In this document: in pieces, positions 43,700 to 52,300 of the stretch
How positions within the stretch are numbered: position 1 is the stretch's first letter
Layout: each line of letters opens with the position of its first letter
Assembly: GCF_022009635.1 (NCBI RefSeq)
Contig: NZ_CP091716.1
Location: 7,248,501 to 7,312,500, forward strand
From: Variovorax paradoxus
GTDB lineage: Bacteria > Pseudomonadota > Gammaproteobacteria > Burkholderiales > Burkholderiaceae_C
DNA length: 64,000 bases
Direction: 5' to 3'
Notes under the pieces: model-generated
Database searches by the model: none
Seen by the model: only the letters and a program-made list of their open reading frames with translations
What the model was told of the DNA's origin: nothing
Program-made: the position numbers and the translations under genes

Positions 43700-44686
43700 T
43701 CAGCCGCCGCTGCGCGGCGCTGGATCGAAATGAACGAACTGCGGCGCACCGAAGGCTTCGCGCGAGGCCGCGGACAGCGCCTGCTCGATACCCGGCGCGC
43801 CGAGCCGCTCGCAGGTGGCGGCGTCTTCGCTGCACTGGCGCAGCAGGGTCGCGAGCGGCGCGGGGGTGCGGGCGCCGTAACCAGGGGCACCGGCTGCGTC
43901 ACCCTCGCCGCCGTGCAGCAGGGCACGCACGGTCCACGCTGCCTGCATGAGATCGCGCGTCGCCGCTGCCTTGTGGGCCACGCCGGTGGCGTGCTGCGCG
44001 CGCGACCAGCCGATCAGCAGCACGCCGTGGTCGCGCGGATGCACGAGCGCATGCGCGGGCGACAGGCCGCGGTGCGTCCAGCCGGCCCCGTGCACGAAGG
44101 CCAGCACCTCCAGCATGCGGCGCCAGACCCACACCGCATGACGCGGGTCGATGCCTTGCGGATTGGCCTGCGCCACGTCCTGCAGGCTGCCCCAGAAGCC
44201 GGTCGGGTGACGCAGCACCAGCGCCTGGCGGTTGCCCTCGCCCAGTCCTTCGGCAATGCCGGTGCCCACACACTGCGGCAGGCGGCGCGTGAAGTAGGCG
44301 GCACCAGGCGCCGACAGGTCCTGCAAGGCCTGCAGCACCGAGGCTTCGCGCAGCAGCACGCCGTTGGCGGCGCTGTCGCGGGCAAGCTTCATGGTCACGC
44401 GCTCGGGCAGCGCGCCCAGGCGCTCTGCCAGCAGCACGTCGCTGTGCTCGCCGGTGGACAGCGGGGCCAGCACGCGGTAGCGCGCGCCGCGCCAGGTGAG
44501 GATGTGGCCGCCGGGCACATCGGCATTCGCCCTGCGCAGCGCGGCGCGGAAGCTCTCGCGCTCGACGATTTCCTCGCCGCGCACGATGGTGGCACCGCAG
44601 TAGCTGCAATCGACGGTGCGCCAGCGGGCGGCTCGCGGCAGCGGCGCGGAACATTGAGGGCAGCTGAGAGCGAGCAGCGACAGCAT
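43700..44686 (-). CDS. Zinc-ribbon protein kinase-like protein, predicted pseudokinase
   Basis: A 328-residue protein. An N-terminal zinc ribbon (Cys9, Cys12, Cys27, Cys30) precedes a eukaryotic-like kinase fold. The glycine loop region is LSTGEHSDVLLAE, the nucleotide Lys is Lys100 (VTMKLA) and the helix C Glu is Glu114. In the catalytic loop HRGLSPAH (205-212) Gly replaces the HRD Asp and His replaces the Asn, and the DFG triplet reads GWS (226-228). Phosphotransfer is thus unlikely, though nucleotide binding could remain. ATG 44686 lies 10 bp after the CorC/TlyC-type gene, and the VWA gene follows 37 bp downstream. Confidence 0.75.
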   Translation of the reverse strand: MLSLLALSCPQCSAPLPRAARWRTVDCSYCGATIVRGEEIVERESFRAALRRANADVPGGHILTWRGARYRVLAPLSTGEHSDVLLAERLGALPERVTMKLARDSAANGVLLREASVLQALQDLSAPGAAYFTRRLPQCVGTGIAEGLGEGNRQALVLRHPTGFWGSLQDVAQANPQGIDPRHAVWVWRRMLEVLAFVHGAGWTHRGLSPAHALVHPRDHGVLLIGWSRAQHATGVAHKAAATRDLMQAAWTVRALLHGGEGDAAGAPGYGARTPAPLATLLRQCSEDAATCERLGAPGIEQALSAASREAFGAPQFVHFDPAPRSGG

Positions 44687-44696
44687 GGCCAGCGCC

Positions 44697-46010
44697 CTAG
44701 TCGGTCTCTGGAGCGGCCGCCGGATCGGGCGATGCCAGCACGCGGTCGATGCGGCGGCCCTCGAGCGCCACGATCTCGAAGCACCAGCCGGCGCAATCGA
44801 TGTGCTCGCCGACCTCCGGCAGGTGGCCGGACACGGCCATGAGCAGGCCCGCCACGGTGTTATAGCGGCCGCGCTCCTCATCGGGCAGCTCGCGGATGCC
44901 CAGGCGCGCGCGCAGCTCTGACACCGGCATGAGGCCATCGAGTTCCCACACGCCGTCGGGCCGCTCGCGCGCCCAGGCGTCGGTCTGCATGCCGGGCTGA
45001 AGCTCGCCGGCAATGGCTTCGAGCAGGTCGCGCGGGGTCATGAGGCCTTGCACCACGCCATATTCGTCGACCACGAACACCAGGCGGCCGGCGCGGGCGC
45101 GGAACTGCTCGAGCAGCTCCATGCCGGTGAGGGTCTCGGGTACGAACACCGCGGGCGTGGCTTCCTGGCCCAGCACGCCGGTGTGCGCGGCGCCCAGGCG
45201 CAGCAGGTGCGCCACGCTGATCACGCCGACCACGTCGTCGAGCGAGTTGCGGCACACCGGATACCAGGAGTGCACGAGGTTGAGCGCAGCCGCGTCGGCC
45301 ACCTTCTGCAGCGCCTGCCGCACGGTGAACGAGGCGTCGAGCCATTCGATGTCGGCGCGCGGGATCATGAGCGACGACAGGCGTCTGTCATCGAGGTGAA
45401 ACACATTGCGCACCATCTGGTGCTCGTGCTGCTCGATGACGCCGGCGTCCACGCCTTCTTCGAGGCTGGCCGAGATTTCCTCTTCGGTGACCGAACGGGC
45501 CGCGTTGGCGTCGATGCGCAGCAGCTTCAGCGTGGCGGCGGTGGCGCCGGCCAGCAACCACACGAAGGGCTTGGCCGCCTTGGCCAGCCCGCGCATGGGG
45601 CGCGCCACGAAACGCGCCACCGGCTCGGGGTAGAGCTGGCCGATGCGCTTGGGCACCAGCTCGCCGAAGATGATGGTGAAGAAGGTGATGCAGGTGACCA
45701 CCGCCGCGGTCGACACCACGCTGGCGGTGCCGGCGCCCATGCCGACCGATTCCATCCACACCGCCAGCGGCGCCGCGAAGGCGGCCTCGCCGACGATGCC
45801 GCTCAGCATGCCGATGGAGGTGATGCCGATCTGCACCGTGGACAGGAACTGCGTCGGCGACTCCATCAGCTTGAGCGCCGCCTCGGCGCCGGCGTCTCCC
45901 GTTTCGGCCAAGGCCGCGAGACGTGCGCGGCGGCTGGTGGAAAGGGCCATTTCGGACATTGCGAACGCCGCGTTGAGCGTCGTCAGCAAGGCCAGCAGGA
46001 AGACATCCAT
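44697..46010 (-). CDS. CorC/TlyC-type membrane protein (DUF21, CBS pair, CorC_HlyC)
   Basis: A 437-residue protein with an N-terminal DUF21 domain of about four hydrophobic segments (MDVFLLALLTTLNAAFAMSEM onward to residue 190), two CBS domains (about 210-330) and a C-terminal CorC_HlyC domain (about 345-425). Such proteins are linked to Mg/Co efflux or to membrane-associated ion homeostasis. ATG 46010 was chosen since the first membrane segment begins there. It is divergent from apaH by 23 bp and heads the minus-strand operon with the pseudokinase, VWA and PurA-like genes. Confidence 0.9.
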   Translation of the reverse strand: MDVFLLALLTTLNAAFAMSEMALSTSRRARLAALAETGDAGAEAALKLMESPTQFLSTVQIGITSIGMLSGIVGEAAFAAPLAVWMESVGMGAGTASVVSTAAVVTCITFFTIIFGELVPKRIGQLYPEPVARFVARPMRGLAKAAKPFVWLLAGATAATLKLLRIDANAARSVTEEEISASLEEGVDAGVIEQHEHQMVRNVFHLDDRRLSSLMIPRADIEWLDASFTVRQALQKVADAAALNLVHSWYPVCRNSLDDVVGVISVAHLLRLGAAHTGVLGQEATPAVFVPETLTGMELLEQFRARAGRLVFVVDEYGVVQGLMTPRDLLEAIAGELQPGMQTDAWARERPDGVWELDGLMPVSELRARLGIRELPDEERGRYNTVAGLLMAVSGHLPEVGEHIDCAGWCFEIVALEGRRIDRVLASPDPAAAPETD

Positions 46011-46033
46011 GAACTGAGGGGGAGAATGAGGGA

Positions 46034-46879
46034 ATGGCACTTTACTTGATTGGCGACCTGCAAGGCTGCGACGCCCCCCTCGGGCGGCTGCTGCAGAAGA
46101 TCGATTTCTCCCCCAGCCGCGACACCATCGTGCTGCTCGGCGACCTGGTGAACCGGGGTCCCGATTCGCTCGCCGTGCTGCGCCGCGTGCAGGGCTACGG
46201 GGCCTCCGCGCTGAGCCTGCTGGGCAACCACGACCTGCACCTGCTGGGCGTCGCGCACGGTGCGCGCAAGCCCGGCCGCAAGGACACGCTGGCCGAATTA
46301 CTCGCGGCACCCGACAGCGAAGCGCTGCTCGACTGGGTGCGCCGGCAGCACATGGCGCTGCACATGCGCATCGGCAGCGGCGACCTGCTGATGGTGCATG
46401 CGGGCGTGCTGCCGCAATGGACGGTGGGCGACACGCTGGCGCTGGCCGCGGAAGTGCAGTCGGTGCTGCGCGGGCCGGCGCTGGGCGAATTCCTGCTGTC
46501 GATGTACGGCAACGAGCCGGCGCAATGGCAGGACAAGCTCACCGGCAGCGCCCGGCTGCGCGCCATCGTCAACGCGCTGACGCGGCTGCGCTTCTGCACG
46601 GCCGACGGCGTGATGGAGTTCGAGGCCAAGGACAGCGCCGCCACCGCGCCCGAAGGCTACATGCCGTGGTTCGACGTGCCCGGCCGCCAGACGGCCAAGG
46701 CCACGATTGCCTTTGGCCACTGGTCGACGCTGGGCTGGCTCTCGCGGCCCGACCTGCTCTCGACAGACACCGGCTGCGTATGGGGCGGCTGCCTGAGCGC
46801 GGTACGCATCGGTGCAACCCTGGACGAGCGCGAGCTGATCCAGGTCGAGTGCGAGCAATCGCAGAAACCGGGCAAGTAG
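46034..46879 (+). CDS. apaH: Symmetrical bis(5'-nucleosyl)-tetraphosphatase ApaH
   Basis: A 281-residue Ap4A hydrolase that splits Ap4A to two ADP and controls alarmone and RNA-cap levels. The phosphoesterase blocks are GDLQGCDAPL (residue 7), LLGDLVNRGPDSL (about 35), LLGNHDLHLLG (about 61), HAGVLPQW (about 121) and FGHWSTLGW near 228, as in ApaH. Length is standard. It is divergent from the CorC/TlyC gene and stands alone on the plus strand. Confidence 0.95.
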   Translation: MALYLIGDLQGCDAPLGRLLQKIDFSPSRDTIVLLGDLVNRGPDSLAVLRRVQGYGASALSLLGNHDLHLLGVAHGARKPGRKDTLAELLAAPDSEALLDWVRRQHMALHMRIGSGDLLMVHAGVLPQWTVGDTLALAAEVQSVLRGPALGEFLLSMYGNEPAQWQDKLTGSARLRAIVNALTRLRFCTADGVMEFEAKDSAATAPEGYMPWFDVPGRQTAKATIAFGHWSTLGWLSRPDLLSTDTGCVWGGCLSAVRIGATLDERELIQVECEQSQKPGK

Positions 46880-46913
46880 CGCCCGGCCTGCGAATCCGGG
46901 CGCCCGCCCTCGC

Positions 46914-47627
46914 TCAGGAAGGCAGCCGGAACTTGTCGAGCGACATGCGCTGGCGGCCCTGCGCATCGAAATTCTCGGGCGCAAGCCAGCGTTCGAACGC
47001 GGTGCGCAGCGCCGGCCACTCGCTGTCGATGATCGAGAACCAGGCCGTGTCGCGGGTGCGGCCCTTGTAGATCACCGCCTGGCGGAAACGGCCTTCGTAT
47101 TGAAAGCCCAGCCGCAGCGCCGCGCGCTTCGAGGGCTCGTTGAAGTCGTCGCACTTCCATTCGTGGCGCCGATAGCCGAGTTCGTCGAACACGAGCTTCA
47201 TCAGCAGGTACTGGGCCTCGGTGGACATCGGCGTCTGCTTGAGCAGCGGCGAGAAATTGACAGTGCCGACTTCGATGACCCCGTTGGCGGGATCGATGCG
47301 CATCAATGCCAGCGAACCGACGGCACGGCCGCTTTGCCTGTCGATGACAGCGAAGTGCATCGGGTCGGTGCTCTTGGCGATGCGCTCGACATAGGCCCGC
47401 GTGGTGTCGATGTCGTCGGGGCGCTCGATGCCCAGGTAGGTCCAGTCGCGCCCGTCGGGGGCCTGCGCGTAGGCGGCGTGCAGGTCGTCGACATGCCTGG
47501 CGGCATCGAGCGGCTCGAGCGTGCAGAAGCGGCCCTCGAGGGCGCGGCGCGGCGGCAGGGAACGCGGAGCCCATCCGGGCAGGTCGGGGCCGATGGACTG
47601 GCCGAAATCGTTGTGGCGGACTGGCAT
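46914..47627 (-). CDS. GNAT-family N-acetyltransferase
   Basis: A 237-residue acetyltransferase of the RimJ/RimL-like type, with VGSLALMRIDPANGVIEVGT, the acetyl-CoA region KLVFDELGYRRHEWKCD and NEPSKRAALRLGFQYEGRFR. ATG 47627 was chosen over 47687 because the family starts close to it. Substrate is unknown; small molecules or protein N-termini are possible. It is divergent from the MocR-type regulator by 97 bp, which suggests regulation by it. Confidence 0.88.
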   Translation of the reverse strand: MPVRHNDFGQSIGPDLPGWAPRSLPPRRALEGRFCTLEPLDAARHVDDLHAAYAQAPDGRDWTYLGIERPDDIDTTRAYVERIAKSTDPMHFAVIDRQSGRAVGSLALMRIDPANGVIEVGTVNFSPLLKQTPMSTEAQYLLMKLVFDELGYRRHEWKCDDFNEPSKRAALRLGFQYEGRFRQAVIYKGRTRDTAWFSIIDSEWPALRTAFERWLAPENFDAQGRQRMSLDKFRLPS

Positions 47628-47724
47628 GAGGCGTCTTTCGAAAAAACAGGAACGACCATCGGGTCGGGACATGTAAAGTATCCGCATCCTGGCTCCAGCA
47701 AAAGCGCCACGGCTTTTTCATTTC

Positions 47725-49206
47725 ATGGTGCCACGCCCTTCTCTTTCCCCTGCTGCGCTGCTCGAATCCCCGCTCACCAGGGACCGCGAAGCGGGGTCGA
47801 TGCAGCGCCAGTTGCATGACCGGCTCAAGCGCGCCATCCTCGACGGCAGCCTCGCGCCCGGCAGCCGGCTCCCGGGCTCGCGCGCACTGGCCGAATCGCT
47901 CGAAATATCGCGCAACACCGTCACCGCGACCTACGAGCATCTGGCCGCCGAAGGCTACGTGCAGCCCGACCGCCAGGGCACGCGCGTGACCGAACTCTCG
48001 TCGCCCACCCTGCCGCCCCAGCGCGCAGGCAAGGCCACCGCCGTGCCGGACACCGCGCGGCGCCTGTCGAAGATCAAGCCTGCCGTATCGCGCGCCGAAA
48101 CGGACGTGGCACTGCGCCCCGGCGTGCCCGCGCTGTCGCACTTTCCGGCGGCCGCGTGGCGGCGCTCGCTCGACCGTGCGATCCGCGGCGCCGGCCCGGC
48201 CGCGCTGGGCTATGGCGACCCGCTGGGCGAGCCGCCGCTGCGCGCGGCCATCGCGCGGCACCTGTCGGTCGCGCGCGGCGTGCGCTGCGAGCCGCACCAG
48301 GTGGTCATCGCCGAAGGTGCGCAGGAAGCCATATCGCTGTGCGTGCGGCTCCTGTCGAACCCCGGCGAGACCGGCTGGGTCGAAGACCCGGGCTATCGCG
48401 GCGTGAAAGCCGCCATGCATGCGGGCGACATGCGCATCGTGCCGTTGCGGGTCGACGCCGAGGGCCTGTGCGTGAGCGAGCGTGACTGGCAGAAACACCC
48501 GCCCCGGCTGATCTACACCACGCCTTCGCACCAGTACCCTGGCGGCGCGGTGCTCGGCATCGCGCGCCGGCTCGCGCTGATCGCGCAGGCGCGCCAGCAC
48601 GGCGCCTGGATCATCGAGGACGACTACGACAGCGAATTCCGCCACACCGGAGAGCCCATCGGCGCCATGCAGGGGCTGGTGGACGAGGCGCCCGTGCTCT
48701 ACATCGGCACCTTCAGCAAGACCATGTTCCCGTCGCTGCGACTCGGCTTCCTGGTGGTGCCGACACAACTGCTGCCGGTCGTGCAGGCGCCCCTGGAGGA
48801 AATGCTGCGCGGTGGCCACCGCCACGAGCAACTGGCCATGGCCGACTTCATCGAAAGCGGTCAGTTCAGCCGGCACCTGGGCCGCATGCGCCGGCTGTAT
48901 CGCGACAGGCAGCAGGCCCTGCGACTCGCACTGCAAAAGCACCTGAAGGTGCCGCATGAGATCGAGGGCGGCTACTGCGGCCTGCACCTCACGGTGCGGC
49001 TGCCGGCGCGCTTCGACGACCGCAGGATCGCCGCAGAGGCACTGCGGCACCGCATCGCGCCCTCCCCGCTGTCGGCCTTTGCCATGCAGCCGCAGCCGTC
49101 GGACAACGGGCTGGTGCTGGGGTATGGCAATACGCCGGCGGAATTGCTCGAGCCGCTGGTCAAGAGGTTGTCGTTGCTGGTGCGGGAGGCCTCGCGCGAC
49201 TGTTAG
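47725..49206 (+). CDS. MocR/PdxR-type regulator (GntR plus aminotransferase fold)
   Basis: A 493-residue regulator with an N-terminal GntR winged helix (LHDRLKRAILDGSLAPGSRL to SRNTVTATYEHLAAEGYV, about residues 30-82) and a C-terminal class I aminotransferase fold. The PLP-binding Lys is in GTFSKTMFPSLRLGF near residue 332, and the pocket Asp in IIEDDYDSEFR near 296. Such proteins sense PLP or amino compounds. It is divergent from a GNAT gene and convergent with the RTX gene. Confidence 0.92.
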   Translation: MVPRPSLSPAALLESPLTRDREAGSMQRQLHDRLKRAILDGSLAPGSRLPGSRALAESLEISRNTVTATYEHLAAEGYVQPDRQGTRVTELSSPTLPPQRAGKATAVPDTARRLSKIKPAVSRAETDVALRPGVPALSHFPAAAWRRSLDRAIRGAGPAALGYGDPLGEPPLRAAIARHLSVARGVRCEPHQVVIAEGAQEAISLCVRLLSNPGETGWVEDPGYRGVKAAMHAGDMRIVPLRVDAEGLCVSERDWQKHPPRLIYTTPSHQYPGGAVLGIARRLALIAQARQHGAWIIEDDYDSEFRHTGEPIGAMQGLVDEAPVLYIGTFSKTMFPSLRLGFLVVPTQLLPVVQAPLEEMLRGGHRHEQLAMADFIESGQFSRHLGRMRRLYRDRQQALRLALQKHLKVPHEIEGGYCGLHLTVRLPARFDDRRIAAEALRHRIAPSPLSAFAMQPQPSDNGLVLGYGNTPAELLEPLVKRLSLLVREASRDC

Positions 49207-49301
49207 CCACGTACGTGCCCGCATCTAAAGTTGCTTGACGTGCTTCTCGCTATCTGGCTGAAATGCCGATTGAAGTAGGCCCCATCGGTGAAGACCGCTG
49301 C
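49207..49301. other. Intergenic region between convergent MocR-type and RTX genes
   Basis: These 95 bp contain a perfect palindrome CACGTACGTG near 49208, but no classical hairpin with T-run. It presumably holds the ends of both transcripts. Confidence 0.3.
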
Positions 49302-52300
49302 TCAATGCCAATTGGCAACAATAACGGAGTTCAAGCTGCCCTGATAGCTCGCCGGCAATGTCGTTTGTCCGACCGCGGGCGGGGAAAAACTGACCATTGC
49401 CTGCACAAGGTTCTGCACTTGGCTATCGAGCAACACTTTGCCGTCGCTTGTCTTGAACTGTTCGATATGGCTAGGGTTGGGTGTTTCATTCCCGAACACC
49501 ATATATTTTGTATAGAACTTCTTGACAAGCACCTTGTCCGTCGTCCCGATGATGCTGACCTCCAGATCGTCACCGCTTTGGCGAAACCACAGTTGATCTT
49601 TCGAGACACTTGCACCGAAGCGCAGTACATCGACATTTCCAGCGGTTCCGTCAACGTCAAAAATCTGATCCTGGCCATCGCCCCTGTTGAACGAATAGAT
49701 GTCGTTCCCGGCTCCTCCATCCAGAATATCGTTACCAGTTCCACCAATCAGCTCATCGGCACCGGCTTCACCATAGATGGTGTCATTTCCTTCGCCGCCA
49801 ATGAGCGTGTCCGCTCCCGCACGGCCATAGATCAGGTCGGCCCCTGCTTTTCCATTAATCGTGTCTGCACCGGCGCTGCCCAAGATGTCGTTATCCGAAT
49901 CGTCGGGCGCAGGGAATACGAGAGCCCTGATTGCGTCTACATCGAATGTCGAGCCATCGGCAAACTTGATGCGTTGTACTGGGTTGAAGTAATCCTTCTC
50001 ATCAAGGAAGTCGAAGAAGCCACGAACAACGATCTTGTCGATCGACCCTTTGATGCTCAGCTCCAAATTCTCATAGCCGTCGCCTTTGACGTACCTCGCG
50101 GTCACATCGGAAGGCAAGACGCCCTCCTTGAACTGAAGCGTATTGACTCGAAGGCCTGTTGGGCCGTAGTACAGCGAGTTGAAGGAATTCGGATCGGGGC
50201 GAATGGAAAATACGATCGTGTCTTGCCCATCGCCCCGCCCAAACAGGTACACATTGCTGCCCACGCCACCGTCCAGTTGATCATTACCGGCCCCACCATC
50301 CAGCGTGTCGTTACCCGATCCCCCTGTCAGGACATCCTCACCGTCCTGCCCATAGAGCGCATCGTCTCCACTACGTCCGTCCAGCACGTCTGCTCCGCCT
50401 TGCCCATGGATCGTGTCGCTGGCATTCGTGCCATTGATAGTGTCAGCTCCAGGGGTGCCTGCGAGAACCCGCGACATGAGCGCTGCAATGTTCCAAACCG
50501 TTCCGTCTGCGAATTCAACCCGCTGTACGGGGTTAGAGACATTGGCAGGGTCATCCGAGTAGGAAAAGAAATCACGGACCGTGACCTTGTCTGTCGTCCC
50601 CGCAATGCTCAGCTCTAGACTTGCGCTCCCAGCATCGGGTACTCGCTTGAAGATCAACTCCGAAGGCAGCACACCCGCCTTGAATCGCAACACGTTGAGC
50701 TTACCGACCGTCGAGTCGTAGGTCGAGATGATGGTGTCCTGACCGTCACCCTTACCGAACAGGTATACGTTGTTACCCATGCCACCGTTCAGCTCGTCGT
50801 TATCGGCACCACCGTCGATCGTGTCATTGCCGCCGCGGCCATTCAGCACGTCCGCCCCGGCCAGTCCATAGATCGTGTCGTCGCGATTCGTTGCGTTGAT
50901 CGTGTCCGCCGAGGAGGTCGCAATGAGGCTGAGTGACTGGAGGGTTGCCGTGTTCCAGACCGTACCGTCTGCAAATCGAACCAGTTGGACCGGATTGCTG
51001 AAATTGGCCGGGTCTTCCGAGTAAGAGAAGAACTCACGCACCGTCACCTTGTTGGAGGTTCCTGCGATGCTCAATTGAAGGCTCTCGCTGCCGACATCAG
51101 TCAGGCGCCTTATAACCACATCCGACGGCAACACCCCAAGCTTGAATTGAAGCACGTTGAGCTTGCCAGCCGTCGAATCGTAGGCCACCGTGATGGTGTC
51201 CTGGCCATCGCCCCTGCCGAACAAGTAAACATTGTTCCCAGTGCCACCGTTCAACTGATCGTCACCGGTTCCACCATCGAGAGTGTCCGTGCCGTCTTCT
51301 CCATAGAGTTGATCGCCACCTTCTCCGCCATTCAGGACGTCGTTGCCTTTTCCGCCGTAAGCGATGTCGGCACCGTTTCCTGCATTGATGACATCGTCTC
51401 CATCCATGCCATCGATCAAATCGTGACCGCCAAGCCCATTGATCGCATCGGCAGCATTTGTCCCAAACAGCGAGTCATTTCCTTCACTGGAAATGCCGCG
51501 CAGCTTCGACTGAAGCGTTTCACTGCTCCAAGACTTGCCATCCGCAAATTCCACTCGCTGTATCAGCGCAGAAGGATCTCCTCCCCACGCACTTCGCAGC
51601 GTGAACCTTTCTGAAGTGTTTTTGATCGAGAGGTAGATGTTTGTCTTGTCTCGCGAGACGACCAGATCCTCAACAGCAACAGACGCATCCACTCGAATGA
51701 CATTGTGGATGCCAGTTCCGGCTTGCTCCTCGATCTGATCACTCCCCATCCCGCGATACATCAAGTAGGTGTCATCACCTCCCTCCCCGCGGAGCACGTC
51801 GTTACCCGCGCCTCCGTCCAAGGTATCAGCTCCGTCCCCGCCATACAACTGATCGTCGCCAGCGCCACCGTTAAGCACGTCGACTCCACCCAGACCGTAG
51901 ACGATGTCATTGCCACCCAGGCTGCTCAACGCGTTGGACCTTTCGTCGCCATAGATTGTGTCGGCACCCTCGGTCGGCGAGCCGTTCGCCATCACTGTCA
52001 ACTCACCCTTGTTCCAAATGGTTCCATCCGCGAACTGCACCCTATCGATTACGGCATCACTGAAAGTAGTGAACCAGTTCTCCAATGTCAGCTGATCGGT
52101 CGCTCCCTTGATGGTCAGGATCAGATTGCGCGAGCTTCTCGTGACCTGTATGTCTGTGGGATTGAGATCAGCCGCCATCTTCACGACGTCCAATTCCCCG
52201 TTCGCTTCACCCCGATCATTCGCAACGTCGCCGCCCATGCCGCGCGACATCACGTAGACGTCACTACCCAGTCCTCCTTCGAGCCTGTCGTTGCCGAGCC

